From positions 550,231 to 614,230 of the forward strand of contig NZ_VAHN01000001.1 of the NCBI RefSeq assembly GCF_005796205.1: a DNA stretch of 64,000 bases. The letters are read 5' to 3'. The notes under the pieces are model-generated. The model searched no databases, was not told where the DNA came from, and saw only the letters and a list, made by a program, of their open reading frames with translations. This document shows positions 24,586 through 34,268 of this stretch, in pieces (within the stretch, counting starts at the first letter, position 1; every line of letters begins with the position of its first letter). A program made the translations under genes and the position numbers. This stretch comes from Pseudarthrobacter sp. NamE2. Its GTDB lineage: Bacteria > Actinomycetota > Actinomycetes > Actinomycetales > Micrococcaceae.

Positions 24586-26127
24586 TTACGGGTGTTGCAA
24601 GGGATTGGTCTGCAGGGCAAGCTCACGCCCAGCAGTCTCAGCCGGATTGCCGCGCACCCGGCCCGGTTCGACTTCAGTCAGGGCGGGTGGCCAGTGGGGT
24701 GGTTCCCAGTTCTGGTGTTCGCTGGTGTAGCGGCGTCCGGCGGGTGAGATCCAGCCGGGTGGTGCGTTTTTGGTGGCGGGGGTGGGTTGCCATGCGCTGG
24801 TGTGTTTCATCCGGTGGTGCTTGGGGCAGGGCTGGGCGAGGTTGGTGATCCCGGTGGTTCCGCCGTGGTGCCAGGCCAGCAGGTGGTCGGCTTCGTTGTC
24901 GAGGGAGTGGTTGCTGCAGCCGGGGAACGGGCATTTACCGTCGCGGAGCCTCAGCCAGCGGCGCATCGCTTCCGGGATCCGGTAGCTCTTCCGCCCGATC
25001 TCCAGCGGCGCCCCGTCCCTGGGATCGACCAGGACCCGGTGGAACGAGTCCGCCCCGCCGGCGACGAGTCTACGGGCCATCGACGCCGGGATCGGGCCGT
25101 GCCCGTCCAGCACCGCCGGTTCTTCCGTTAGGCCCAGGAGCGAGAACACCGGGACCGTGACGAGCACCTGCGCCCGCGGCGCCTGTGGCTCGGCAGGAGT
25201 GGTGCTGGTTTCGGGGCCACCGGCGTGAACGTGCTGTCCGGTGTCGAGGAGGGCTGTGACGCCGATGTCTGCCATCAGTTGCGGAAGGGTGCGGAACTCG
25301 TCCGGTCCCTGCAGTCCGCGGGCCAAGGCCCGGGTCCGGTTCCAGGCCGCGTTGGCCTGGTCTGCGGGCAGGTACATGGAGATCCAGGCCATCGCGTCCC
25401 GGTCGGGGGCGTATTCCATCCGCCGGTCCGCGGCACCTTTGGCGTGGCGTTTCTCGATTGAGTCGGGGTGGTGGCGTTCCCGCCAGGAGCGCACCTTTGG
25501 CCGCAACCTCGCCGGTGGCAGCACACCTGCGACACCACCAGGGCCGGCGCCGGGAGTATCGGGGTCAAGAAAGTGCCGCTCCAGCGCCGCAGTGGCGGCA
25601 GGGTCCAGCCCTGTGGTCTCATCGATGAGGACCTTCGTGTTCTGCCACGACACCTGCCCGGCCTGCAACGCGTCCAGCGCCGCCGGCAATGAACTGGTCA
25701 AGGCCTGGGCTTCACCGATCAGGGCACTTGCGGCGCGTTCACCGATGGTCAGGACGCAGGCGACCTCGGCCACGGACGCCATCTCGCGGCCCTTGGCCCA
25801 TTCCGGACCCGCCGCCGGGTCCTCCATCGCAGCGACGGCGCCGACGTGCCCGTCCACCAGCAACACCTTCACCGCGGCAGCGGCGGCCTCAAGCTTGCGC
25901 TGCACCGCCAAACCGTCCAGGCAGTCATCGGCGAACACCCGCAACGGGTCAAGACGGGCACCGGCATCAGAGGAGTCAGCATCAGGACTACCTGCAACAG
26001 CGGAGCCGCCGGCAACAATACGGGCGAGCTCATCCACGAAACCAGCCACCGACGCAACAGCAGCCAGAATCCCGGCCCTGCCACCCCCGCCCCAGGTCGC
26101 TCCGCTCCCGGCTACTCCACTTTCCAT
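24586..26127 (-). CDS. HNH endonuclease signature protein with DUF222 (13E12-repeat family)
   Basis: 513 aa. N-terminal DUF222 region (about 30-330, Ala-rich helices), then a C-terminal HNH motif: CPFPGCSNHSLDNEADHLLAWHHGGTTGITNLAQPCPKHHRMKH, with the cysteines, the D-H pair, the Asn and the final His needed for a metal-dependent nuclease. Such genes are multicopy in Arthrobacter and mycobacteria (13E12 repeats) and are thought to be mobile or selfish; their biological role is not settled. It sits as an isolated insertion between sepH and tdk, with a different, threonine/proline-rich C-terminal composition. Nuclease activity is likely but inferred. Confidence 0.85.
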   Translation of the reverse strand: MESGVAGSGATWGGGGRAGILAAVASVAGFVDELARIVAGGSAVAGSPDADSSDAGARLDPLRVFADDCLDGLAVQRKLEAAAAAVKVLLVDGHVGAVAAMEDPAAGPEWAKGREMASVAEVACVLTIGERAASALIGEAQALTSSLPAALDALQAGQVSWQNTKVLIDETTGLDPAATAALERHFLDPDTPGAGPGGVAGVLPPARLRPKVRSWRERHHPDSIEKRHAKGAADRRMEYAPDRDAMAWISMYLPADQANAAWNRTRALARGLQGPDEFRTLPQLMADIGVTALLDTGQHVHAGGPETSTTPAEPQAPRAQVLVTVPVFSLLGLTEEPAVLDGHGPIPASMARRLVAGGADSFHRVLVDPRDGAPLEIGRKSYRIPEAMRRWLRLRDGKCPFPGCSNHSLDNEADHLLAWHHGGTTGITNLAQPCPKHHRMKHTSAWQPTPATKNAPPGWISPAGRRYTSEHQNWEPPHWPPALTEVEPGRVRGNPAETAGRELALQTNPLQHP

Positions 26128-26197
26128 ACCCCAAGCATGCCAAGAGGGTCTGACAATCCCTGGCCAGAGGCCGGGAGCCCGGAAATCCCGGTTTCGA

Positions 26198-26239
26198 CAA
26201 GCTCAACCACCGGGTTGGTCAGCAAGCTCAACCACCGGG
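26198..26239. repeat. Two direct copies of a 17-bp intergenic repeat
   Basis: CAAGCTCAACCACCGGG occurs at 26198-26214 and 26223-26239, in the gap between the HNH gene and tdk; the first copy is preceded by GTTTCGA. Repeats of the form GTTTCGACAAGCTCAACCACCGG are, from memory, dispersed in Arthrobacter chromosomes. They may be intergenic repeat elements connected with the arrival of the HNH gene. Confidence 0.55.
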
Positions 26240-26250
26240 CTGCAACAGAC

Positions 26251-26985
26251 TCAGTCGGTACCCGGCCCCGTTCCGCCTCCGTTGGCACCCTGCCACAGGC
26301 AGGCGTCCACTTCGAAGGGCAGCAGCTGGTCCTGCTCGGCCATCAGGTGGGCGCCGTGGCCCGTGACCCGGCGCATGTAGTGGCGCCGGCACAACGTCTC
26401 ATACCCCACCACGGGAACATGGCCACTTCTAGCTGAGGCCAAAGGATCCGGAGCCATATCCACGTCCCCCACTACCACCTGGGCACCCTCCGTGACCATA
26501 ACGCCGTCGACCGTCCTCGCGTTGTGCGTGGCACGCCGCCCGCACCAGCACAGCGCCTCCACCTGCAGCACCTGCACCCGGTCAGCCAGCTCAATCAGCC
26601 GCTGGGAGCCGGGGAACAGCCGGGTGCGGAAGTCTGCGCTGATGCCGAACGCGAAGACGTCCACATCGATCTCGTCGACAACCTTTGCGAGCTGTTCCAC
26701 CTGCTCAGGAGAGTAAAACTGTGCTTCGTCGCAGATGAGGTAGTCAACGCGCTGCCCCTGGGTGCGCCGGCGCATGACTTCCTCCCAGAAGTCGGTGCTG
26801 TCCTCCACCTCCACAGCGTCCTTTTGAAGGCCCAAGCGGCTGGAGATGCGGGACTCGCCCGCACGGTCGTCCCGGCTGAAACGGACCCCGCCGCGCCCCC
26901 TCGCCCGGTGGTTGTGGTCCATCTGCAGTGCGAGCGTGGACTTGCCGCAGTCCATGGTGCCGGAGAAAAAGACGAGTTCAGCCAC
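26251..26985 (-). CDS. tdk: Thymidine kinase
   Basis: Salvage enzyme that phosphorylates thymidine. 244 aa, type II TK1 family. P-loop SGTMDCGKST at residues 8-17, DEAQFY with the catalytic Glu, lasso/substrate part around VFAFGISADFRTRLFPGS, and Zn ligands in CWCGRRA and CRRHY. A longer C-terminal tail (about 35 residues) than E. coli Tdk. It starts at GTG 26985 behind AAGGGG, overlapping the upstream gene by eight bases. Confidence 0.94.
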   Translation of the reverse strand: MAELVFFSGTMDCGKSTLALQMDHNHRARGRGGVRFSRDDRAGESRISSRLGLQKDAVEVEDSTDFWEEVMRRRTQGQRVDYLICDEAQFYSPEQVEQLAKVVDEIDVDVFAFGISADFRTRLFPGSQRLIELADRVQVLQVEALCWCGRRATHNARTVDGVMVTEGAQVVVGDVDMAPDPLASARSGHVPVVGYETLCRRHYMRRVTGHGAHLMAEQDQLLPFEVDACLWQGANGGGTGPGTD

Positions 26986-28210
26986 GGCGCGGCCCCTTGC
27001 CTGCCGCCGTAAAGCACAACAGCGGAACCTCGCGTTCGGCCTTGGTCAGCGAGCCGTGCTGGCCCACCACCTCCATCGCCGTGGGGCGGCTGCGCCGCGC
27101 GTCGTAAAGCGCCAGGCTGTCCCTGGCTGCGATCATCACATCGCCAATCCGGCCTTCGACGGCGGAACGTACCGGTCCGAACAGGCCTGCGGACAGTGCG
27201 TCCTCCCGCGTGAACGCCCAGATCCTGCCGCCGAACCGGGCACGCCAGGACGTCAGGACGCGTTCCCGGACAGCTGTGTCCGCGCCGTCCTCGAGGTACA
27301 GGTGCACCATCCGCGGCTCACCCGCTGTGTGCCGGACACCGTCCACCAACGCGGGATCGGCGGAAAAGTCGATGCGGTGCTGCTCCGGCACATCAAGCAT
27401 GCCGTGGTCCGCGGTCAGCAGGATGGTGGTGCCTGCAGGCAGTGACGCGTGCAGCCGCTTCAGGGTGGCGTCCAGTTCCTCGAGCTGGTGCTCCCATTGC
27501 TCCGATTGGCAGCCGTACCGGTGCCCCGCCTTGTCCAGCTCGTTGACGTAGAAGTACATCAGCGAACGCCCGGAGTCAGCCATGGCTTCCGCCGCCGCTT
27601 CAGTGCGCGCGTGGGCCGTCATCCCGGACACAAACCGTCCTCCGCGCAGGGCCGCGCGGGTCATGGGCGAGTTGCCGAACTGCGGCAGGCTGATGGTGGT
27701 GACATCCACCTGTTCCGCGGCGCGTTCCAGCACAGTGGGAAACGGCTGCCACGCTTCCGGATCCACCGCCGGATCCCAGTTGCCCAGCAGGTTAACCACC
27801 TTGTCCTGCTCCGGATCGAGCACGTCGTAGCCCACCATGCCGTGCTGGCCCGGCGGCAGTCCGGTTCCGAAGCTCGAGAGAGCAGCCGCCGTCGTCGAGG
27901 GAAACGCGGAGTCCAGCCAGACGGGAACCTCGCCCTGCCCGGACTGGATGACCGTGCGCAGGAATGGTGTGTGCGCCGTCTTTTGCTTCAGCAGGTTCCG
28001 GCCCAGGCCGTCGGCCAGGACCACGCAGGCGCGCGAGGCTTCGGGTAAGCCAAGGGTGTTGGAAAAGCCGTCGACGCCGAGGCTGGCCGCGGCGCTGGTG
28101 AGCACTTCAGCCACGGAGCGCCGGCCGTAGGCCGGAGCGGGAGGCAATCCGGTTTCCTGGCTGGCGGGGGCAGCGGGGATGCTGGGGGCCGGGTGCCGTT
28201 CTTCCGGCAT
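26978..28210 (-). CDS. Alkaline phosphatase superfamily protein (nucleotide pyrophosphatase/phosphodiesterase type)
   Basis: 410 aa. Metal-dependent hydrolase of the NPP/phosphodiesterase branch: the first metal Asp in CVVLADGLGRNLL, the nucleophile Thr in FPSTTAAALSSFGTGL, and later metal ligands in ELDKAGHRYG (D and H) and LLTADHGMLDV (D-H). No signal peptide or membrane segment is seen, so it is probably cytoplasmic. Start ATG 28210 overlaps the DUF5998 stop (TGATG); the open frame above it is a shadow. Homologues lie next to thymidine kinase in many Micrococcaceae. Substrate unknown. Confidence 0.85.
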   Translation of the reverse strand: MPEERHPAPSIPAAPASQETGLPPAPAYGRRSVAEVLTSAAASLGVDGFSNTLGLPEASRACVVLADGLGRNLLKQKTAHTPFLRTVIQSGQGEVPVWLDSAFPSTTAAALSSFGTGLPPGQHGMVGYDVLDPEQDKVVNLLGNWDPAVDPEAWQPFPTVLERAAEQVDVTTISLPQFGNSPMTRAALRGGRFVSGMTAHARTEAAAEAMADSGRSLMYFYVNELDKAGHRYGCQSEQWEHQLEELDATLKRLHASLPAGTTILLTADHGMLDVPEQHRIDFSADPALVDGVRHTAGEPRMVHLYLEDGADTAVRERVLTSWRARFGGRIWAFTREDALSAGLFGPVRSAVEGRIGDVMIAARDSLALYDARRSRPTAMEVVGQHGSLTKAEREVPLLCFTAAGKGPRRG

Positions 28211-28953
28211 CAGCGCTGCTGGTGGCCGCGGCTCAGCCGGGTACCGAAGACGCCGGCGCGGGGCCGCGGCGGCATTGACTGTGCGTGCGCCACCGGGCTG
28301 CTGGAGCCGGTGTTCACGGCGCGCAGCGCGCGGGCGAAGAGCTTTGCGTCCTGGACGGCCTGCAGCCCGTCCGCCTCGGCACTGATGCGCAGGACAATGT
28401 CCTCCTGCGCGATGGTTCCGGTGTAGCCGTGGTCGGCCTCGCACTGCGGATCACCGCAGCTGGCCGGGCCCATGTCCAGCCGCTGCCCGCCGGACCAGGC
28501 GATGGACAGCGTCAGTTCGCGGACAGGATCGGAGGGCTTGTAGTTCTGCGGCTGCGAATACATGTAGCTGAGGACCACGGAACGGATCTGGGCCACGGGC
28601 ACGGACTCCGTGGAAATCTGCGCGACGATCTGCTCGCCGGCATCGTCGAGCTGCTGGTCGTCAACGTGGGTGATCACCAGCATGTCCGAGGTCAGCACCA
28701 GCACCGTGATGTGGCGGCGGACCTCGGCCCGGTCGAAGTGGGTTTCCAGGTGCACCAGGTGGGCGACGCAGTCGCGGCCGTCGAGGGCATCATCCACCAC
28801 GTCGGCCACGAGGCGCGGGTAGAAGCCCGCCTTTTGCAGCGCGCCTTCCAGGGTCAAACCCTGCGAGGTGTGGCTGTGTGAGCTGTTGTGGCGGACTGCC
28901 TGGTTTTCGTTGCCGGGCGTTTCGGGTGCCGAAGCGGGAGGCTGAGAGCTCAT
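28210..28953 (-). CDS. DUF5998 protein
   Basis: 247 aa, soluble. Polar N-terminus (30 residues), then a conserved domain: LQKAGFYPRLVADVVDDALDGRDCVAHLVHLETHFDRAEVRRHITVLVLTSDMLVITHVDDQ, a beta-rich middle with LSIAWSGGQRLDMGPASCGDPQCEADHGYTG, where a C-x4-C and His could bind metal, and a disordered C-terminal tail. Matches the actinobacterial DUF5998 family; function unknown. No clear ribosome site. A GAAAAT lies six bases before ATG 28953, so it may be leaderless. Confidence 0.78.
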   Translation of the reverse strand: MSSQPPASAPETPGNENQAVRHNSSHSHTSQGLTLEGALQKAGFYPRLVADVVDDALDGRDCVAHLVHLETHFDRAEVRRHITVLVLTSDMLVITHVDDQQLDDAGEQIVAQISTESVPVAQIRSVVLSYMYSQPQNYKPSDPVRELTLSIAWSGGQRLDMGPASCGDPQCEADHGYTGTIAQEDIVLRISAEADGLQAVQDAKLFARALRAVNTGSSSPVAHAQSMPPRPRAGVFGTRLSRGHQQR

Positions 28954-28995
28954 GAGCCCATTTTCACAGATCGCCCGCTCACTTTGCGAACCGCC

Positions 28996-31680
28996 TCAGC
29001 CCAGCATGGCCCGCCGTGCGCTGTCCGTGCGCTGGGCAGCATTTCCGATCCGGACGTCCGCCGCCAGTATGGTTGCGCCGGACGTTCCGCACAGTACGGG
29101 GTTGAATTCCACGAGGGCGATTTCGGGATGGTTGTCCTTCAGCCAGGCCAGCCGCCCTGCCAGGTCCTCAAGGGCCGCAACGTCGACGGCGGGCAGCCCC
29201 TGGTACGCGAAAAGCTTCCTGGCTGCCCGGGGCGCGCGGATGAAGTCGTGCACGTCCGCGGCGGACAGCGGTGGCACCCGGTGGGCCCAGTCGTCCAGGA
29301 GGTTGACGGCGTCCCCGGCGAGACCGAACGAGATGACGGGTCCCAGCAGCGGGTCTTCGATGGCCCGGAAAGTGCAGGCCTGGCCCACGGGCGCCATCGA
29401 CTGGACCTCCAGCGCCGGATCTCCATAGGCGGCGAGCGTCCGCCGCATCTGCAGGACGTTCTGCCGGAGTGACTCCGGATCCTGGATATCCAGCCGGACC
29501 CCGCCAAGGTCCAGCCGGTGCCGCAGCGCCGGAGCGGTGGTCTTCAGCGCCACCGGCCAGCCCAGGGCCTCCGCAGCTTCAACAGCCTCCTCCGGAGTCT
29601 CGAAACCCACGGACGGCAGGACGGTGATGCCGTAGTGGCCCAGCAGGGATGCCGCGGCGGACGGGTCCAGCTGCTTGAGCTGCTCGCCCCGGACGTCCCG
29701 GAGCAGGACCTCGAGTTCGGCGCGGGCGCCGGCGGGGTTGCAGCCGGCCGGCTCCACAAAATGCCCCTGGTCGCGGGAGGCCCACTCCGAATATCGGACG
29801 ACGGCGGCGAGCGCCGCCACGGCCGCACCCGGATTGGAGAAACAGGGTACGGTCCGGTCCCGGGACCCCACCATCCCTTCCACATACACCGAGGGATCCA
29901 GGATGCCGGTAAAGGCGGCCACCACGGGTTTACCCGCCGCCGCCGAACAGTCGGCAAGGACCTCGGCAATGCTGTCCACTGTCAGCCCGTGGGCCGGCAG
30001 CAGCGCAGCGACGACGGCTTGCACGGCGTCGGATTCCAGCGTCTTCATGAGGGACGCACGCAGGGCCGGCAGGGCCACGGACCGCCCGGCGTCCAGGTCC
30101 ACTCCAGCCAACAGTTGCGTCACGGTCAATCCCTGGTCCTCCGCGCTGTCCGCCACCACTTTGCCCAGCGCCTGGGAGTTGCTGAAGATGGCCAGGCCCG
30201 GTCCGGCCGGCAGGGGCTGGCCGGATACAACCTGCGCCACGTCCACCAGCTGTTCGATGGTCTCCACCCGGATAACGCCCGACTGGCGCAGCATGGCGTC
30301 CAGCGCCCCGGCGGGCGCCTGGGTGGTGCGGACGGCGTGGCCGGGAGGCAGACGGAGCCCCATGGTGTCGGACTTGGCGACGATGACCGGTTTGGTGCGT
30401 GCCAGCCGCCGGGCGAGGCGGGAAAACTTGCGAGGGTTGCCGATGGACTCCAGGTAGAGGCCGACGGCGGAGGTATCGGAATCGTCCTCCCAGTACTGCA
30501 TCATGTCGTTGCCCGAGACGTCCGCGCGGTTTCCCGCCGAAAGGAAGGTGGACAGGCCGAGCCGGCGCCGGCTGGAGGCGGCGTACAGCGAGACGCCGAT
30601 TGCCGCGGACTGGGTGAACAGGCCCAGCCCGCCGCGCAGGGGAAGGGACGGTGCCATGGACGCGTTGAGCGAGACCTCAGGATGGGTGTTCACGATGCCA
30701 AGGGACGCCGGGCCGATGACCCGCATCCCGTTGGCCCTGGCCAGGCGCACCAGGTCCCGCTGCCGCTGAAGGCCGCGTTCGCCGTCGTCCGCGAAACCTG
30801 CCGAGGCAACCACCAGGCCCTTGACGCCGGCAGCCGCGCACTCGGCCACCACAGCGGGAACTTCCTCGTAAGGGACAGCGATCACGGCGAGCTGGACAGG
30901 ATCCGGCACTTCGGACAGCTTGCCGAAGGACATCATCCCCGCCAGCTCCAGCGCCTCAGGGTTGATGGCGTAGACCGGCCCCGGAAACTTGCCCTCGATA
31001 ATGTGCTCGAGGAGCTGGTAGCCCACCGTCCCCCACTTGCGGCTGGCACCGATGACGGCAACGGACGACGGCGTCAGGAGGTCGCGCACGCTCCTCGCCT
31101 CTGCGCGGTGCTCGCGGGATTCCATGACGGCGCGGGATTTCTCGGTGGGGTCGATGTTGAACCCGAGGCTCACCACGCCGTCGTCGAAATGGCGCCGGAC
31201 GTCATAGCCGGCATCGGAAAACACCATCAGCATCTTCCGGTTCTCCGGCAGGACCTCGGCGCTGAATCTGCTGATGCCGTTCTCATGGGCCGCGGCGGCC
31301 AGGTGCTCCAGCAGGATGGATCCCAGTCCCCTGCCCTGATGGGCGTCCGCGATGTTGAACGCCACCTCGGCCTCGGTGGGGTCATCCAGGCGGTCGTACC
31401 GGCCAATGCCGATGATTTCGCCGCGGCTGGTGATGACGAAAGCCACGCGGTCCTTGTAGTCGACCTCCGTGAAGCGTTTGAGCTCCTTGCTGGACAGCCT
31501 GGCCTTGAACGCGAAGAACCGCATGTAAATTGAATCCTGGGACTGCCGCATGTGGAAGGCCTGGATGGCGTCCGCGTCAGACGGATGGATGGGGCGCAGG
31601 TGCGCTGTTCCGCCGTCACGCAGGACGACATCGGCTTCCCAATGTTCCGGATATTCGCCGTCCCCGGGCTGATCCACCAT
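28996..31680 (-). CDS. Bifunctional GNAT acetyltransferase / acyl-CoA-ligase-like protein (Pat-type protein acetyltransferase)
   Basis: 894 aa. N-terminal GNAT domain (about 15-180) with the acetyl-CoA loop DAHQGRGLGSILLEHLA. Next come a CoA-binding domain (VAVIGASRKWGTVGYQLLEHI), succinyl-CoA-ligase-like domains, and a C-terminal ATP-grasp half (LLGHYGITVLPSVGFETPEEAVEAAEALGWPVALK). Family knowledge: this layout belongs to protein lysine acetyltransferases that control acyl-CoA synthetases. The segment that in active ADP-forming ligases carries the catalytic His (usually S-H-T-G-A) reads RTTQAPAGALDAM, so the ligase half is probably sensory rather than catalytic. Starts at ATG 31680 without a ribosome site; TAGGCT lies six bases upstream. 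Confidence 0.82.
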   Translation of the reverse strand: MVDQPGDGEYPEHWEADVVLRDGGTAHLRPIHPSDADAIQAFHMRQSQDSIYMRFFAFKARLSSKELKRFTEVDYKDRVAFVITSRGEIIGIGRYDRLDDPTEAEVAFNIADAHQGRGLGSILLEHLAAAAHENGISRFSAEVLPENRKMLMVFSDAGYDVRRHFDDGVVSLGFNIDPTEKSRAVMESREHRAEARSVRDLLTPSSVAVIGASRKWGTVGYQLLEHIIEGKFPGPVYAINPEALELAGMMSFGKLSEVPDPVQLAVIAVPYEEVPAVVAECAAAGVKGLVVASAGFADDGERGLQRQRDLVRLARANGMRVIGPASLGIVNTHPEVSLNASMAPSLPLRGGLGLFTQSAAIGVSLYAASSRRRLGLSTFLSAGNRADVSGNDMMQYWEDDSDTSAVGLYLESIGNPRKFSRLARRLARTKPVIVAKSDTMGLRLPPGHAVRTTQAPAGALDAMLRQSGVIRVETIEQLVDVAQVVSGQPLPAGPGLAIFSNSQALGKVVADSAEDQGLTVTQLLAGVDLDAGRSVALPALRASLMKTLESDAVQAVVAALLPAHGLTVDSIAEVLADCSAAAGKPVVAAFTGILDPSVYVEGMVGSRDRTVPCFSNPGAAVAALAAVVRYSEWASRDQGHFVEPAGCNPAGARAELEVLLRDVRGEQLKQLDPSAAASLLGHYGITVLPSVGFETPEEAVEAAEALGWPVALKTTAPALRHRLDLGGVRLDIQDPESLRQNVLQMRRTLAAYGDPALEVQSMAPVGQACTFRAIEDPLLGPVISFGLAGDAVNLLDDWAHRVPPLSAADVHDFIRAPRAARKLFAYQGLPAVDVAALEDLAGRLAWLKDNHPEIALVEFNPVLCGTSGATILAADVRIGNAAQRTDSARRAMLG

Positions 31681-31692
31681 AGGCTTAGCCTA
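31681..31692 (-). promoter_or_regulatory. Leaderless-type promoter of the GNAT/ligase gene
   Basis: TAGGCT (31692-31687 on the minus strand) followed by AAGCCT and the ATG at 31680. The same bases form a small palindrome, AGGCT-T-AGCCT, at 31681-31691. It lies in the 74-base divergent gap with parC. Confidence 0.45.
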
Positions 31693-31754
31693 GCCAAAAA
31701 CTTCCGCAGCACCCCGGAAAAGCTGCACAGTACCCAGAAGGATTTACCAACCCC

Positions 31755-34259
31755 ATGGCCCGCCGCCAAAGTTCAGCCCCCGTGGACACCACCCCCTACA
31801 CGGAGAACATCGTCGACATCGACGTCACTTCCGAGATGGAGGGCTCCTTCCTGGAGTACGCCTATTCAGTGATCTACTCACGGGCGCTTCCAGATGCCCG
31901 CGACGGGCTGAAGCCGGTGCAGCGCCGGATCCTCTACATGATGAGCGACATGGGCCTGCGCCCGGACCGCGGCCACGTCAAGAGCGCCCGGGTGGTGGGC
32001 GAGGTCATGGGCAAGCTCCACCCCCACGGCGACACCGCCATCTACGACGCCCTGGTGCGCATGGCGCAGGATTTCTCCCTGCGTCTGCCGCTGGTTGACG
32101 GGCACGGCAACTTCGGCTCGCTCGACGACGGCCCGGCGGCTCCGCGGTACACGGAGGCCAGGCTGGCGGCCGCCGCCCTCACCCTCACCGACCACCTCGA
32201 CGAAGACGTCGTCGACTTCGTTCCCAACTACGACAACCAGCTGACCCAGCCCGAGGTCCTCCCCGCGGCGTTCCCCAACCTGCTGGTCAACGGCGCCACC
32301 GGCATCGCCGTCGGCATGGCCACGAACATGGCCCCGCACAACCTGGTGGAGGTCATCTCCGCCGCGCGGCACCTGATCGCGCACCCGGATGCCAGCCTGG
32401 ATGACATCATGCGCTTTGTTCCGGGCCCGGACCTGCCCAGCGGCGGCCGGATCGTGGGACTGGACGGCATCCGTGACGCCTACGCCACCGGCCGCGGTTC
32501 GTTCAAGACCCGGGCCAAGGTGGAGATCGAGCAGCTCTCCGCACGGCGCACCGGCCTGGTGGTCACCGAGCTCCCCTACATGGTGGGCCCGGAAAAGGTG
32601 ATCGAAAAAATCAAGGACTCCGTCAACGCCAAGAAGCTGACGGGCATCAGCGACATCGTTGACCTGACCGACCGCAAGAACGGGCTGCGCCTGGTCATCG
32701 AGCTCAAGAACGGCTTCAACCCGAATGCCGTCCTCCAGCAGCTCTACCGCTACACGCCGATGGAGGACTCCTTCGGCATCAACAACGTCACCCTGGTGGA
32801 CGGCCAGCCGCAGACCCTGGGCCTGGTGGAGCTGCTGTCCGTCTATGTCAACCACCGGATCGACGTTGTCCGCCGCCGCACCGTGTACCGGCTGGGCAGG
32901 AAGAAGGACCGCCTCCACCTGGTGGAAGGCCTCCTGATCGCCATCGTGGACATCGACGAGGTCATCCAGATCATCCGGTCCTCGGACGAGGCCGCGGCCG
33001 CCCGTGAGCGGCTGATGTCCATCTACGACCTGTCCGAGGTGCAGGCGAACTACATCCTGGAACTGCGGCTCCGCCAGCTCACCAAGTACTCCCGGATCGA
33101 GCTGGAAAAGGAGCAGGAGGAGCTGCGCCGCGAAATCGAGGAGCTGGAGGCAATCCTCGGCTCCGAGGAACTGCTGCGCGGCGTTGTTTCGGACGAACTG
33201 GGCGACATTGCCGAAAAGCACGGCACTCCCCGCCGGACGGTGCTGCTGGAATCGGAAGCGGTGGCCCCCACCGTGGCCGCCGAACTGACAGGTGCGAACG
33301 GGAAGAAGGGCAAGCCTGCGCCGCTTGCCCTCGAAATCGCCGACGACCCCTGCTGGGCGATCCTCACCGCCTCGGGGCAGATCGGCCGCACGGGCAACCA
33401 GGAGCCGCTGGCCGAATCCGGGCCGCGGAGCAAGCACGATGTGTTTACGTCGGTGGTGAAGACGTCGGCGCGCGGCGAGATCGCGGCCGTCACCTCCCTG
33501 GGACGCATGCTCCGCCTGCAGGTCATGGACATGCCTGTGCTTCCGCCGGTGGCGGGCCTGCCCAACCTCGCCGGAGGCGTCCCGGCCAAGGAATTCCTGA
33601 CGCTGCTGAAGGGTGAAACCCTGGTGGCGTTCGTTCCGCTGGACGAGGTCCTGGCCATCGGCACCGCCCAGGGCGTGGTGAAGCGGGTGCAGCCCGACTA
33701 CCCGCTGAACCGCGAGGACTGGGAAGTCATCACCCTCAAGGACAAGGACTTCGTGGTGGGCGTGGTGCCGGCCGGGGCGGACGATGCCGAACTGGTGTTC
33801 CTCACCGCCCAGGCCCAGCTGCTGAAGTTCAGTGCGGCCAGCGTCCGGCCGCAGGGCCGCACGGCCGGCGGCATGGCGGGCATCAAGCTGGGCGCGGGCG
33901 ACCGCGTGATCTTCTTCGGTGCCGTGCAGCCCAGGGACGAGGCCGCCGTCGTGGTGACCATTGCCGGCACCAACGGCGCCCTTCCCGGAACCGCGCCGGG
34001 CACCGCCAAGGTGACCGCGATTGCCGAGTACCCGGCCAAGGGCCGTGCCACCGCGGGTGTCCGGGCGCACCGCTTCCTGAAGGGCGAGGATACGCTGCTG
34101 CTCGCGTGGGCAGGACACGGCCCGGCCAAGGCGTCCTCCTCCGCAGGCGTTGCCCGGTCCCTGCCGCAGGAGCACGGCCGGCGCGACGGGTCCGGCGTTC
34201 CGCTGTCCCAGCCGGTGGATGCGGTGGGTCCTGCCATGGCATGGCCTGATCCCGCCTAG
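31755..34259 (+). CDS. parC: DNA topoisomerase IV subunit A (ParC/GyrA family)
   Basis: DNA-cleaving subunit of a type IIA topoisomerase, 834 aa. The catalytic Tyr lies in [10 protein letters not shown], and the quinolone-region motif reads [17 protein letters not shown] with Thr at the E. coli Ser83 position and the Asp four residues later. A breakage-reunion core, coiled-coil ([19 protein letters not shown]) and C-terminal beta-pinwheel repeats (about 515 onward, such as [16 protein letters not shown] and [13 protein letters not shown]) are present. A strict gyrase GyrA-box is not seen, and the partner ATPase gene lies 8 kb away at 42478, which favours topoisomerase IV over gyrase. ATG 31755 with an AAGGAT ribosome site. 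Confidence 0.92.
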   Translation: MARRQSSAPVDTTPYTENIVDIDVTSEMEGSFLEYAYSVIYSRALPDARDGLKPVQRRILYMMSDMGLRPDRGHVKSARVVGEVMGKLHPHGDTAIYDALVRMAQDFSLRLPLVDGHGNFGSLDDGPAAPRYTEARLAAAALTLTDHLDEDVVDFVPNYDNQLTQPEVLPAAFPNLLVNGATGIAVGMATNMAPHNLVEVISAARHLIAHPDASLDDIMRFVPGPDLPSGGRIVGLDGIRDAYATGRGSFKTRAKVEIEQLSARRTGLVVTELPYMVGPEKVIEKIKDSVNAKKLTGISDIVDLTDRKNGLRLVIELKNGFNPNAVLQQLYRYTPMEDSFGINNVTLVDGQPQTLGLVELLSVYVNHRIDVVRRRTVYRLGRKKDRLHLVEGLLIAIVDIDEVIQIIRSSDEAAAARERLMSIYDLSEVQANYILELRLRQLTKYSRIELEKEQEELRREIEELEAILGSEELLRGVVSDELGDIAEKHGTPRRTVLLESEAVAPTVAAELTGANGKKGKPAPLALEIADDPCWAILTASGQIGRTGNQEPLAESGPRSKHDVFTSVVKTSARGEIAAVTSLGRMLRLQVMDMPVLPPVAGLPNLAGGVPAKEFLTLLKGETLVAFVPLDEVLAIGTAQGVVKRVQPDYPLNREDWEVITLKDKDFVVGVVPAGADDAELVFLTAQAQLLKFSAASVRPQGRTAGGMAGIKLGAGDRVIFFGAVQPRDEAAVVVTIAGTNGALPGTAPGTAKVTAIAEYPAKGRATAGVRAHRFLKGEDTLLLAWAGHGPAKASSSAGVARSLPQEHGRRDGSGVPLSQPVDAVGPAMAWPDPA

Positions 34260-34262
34260 ACT
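34257..34262 (+). promoter_or_regulatory. Leaderless-type promoter of the DinB gene
   Basis: TAGACT, then GCTGCC, then ATG 34269. There is no ribosome site. The hexamer overlaps the parC stop codon, so the DinB gene probably has its own transcript. Confidence 0.5.
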
Positions 34263-34268
34263 GCTGCC

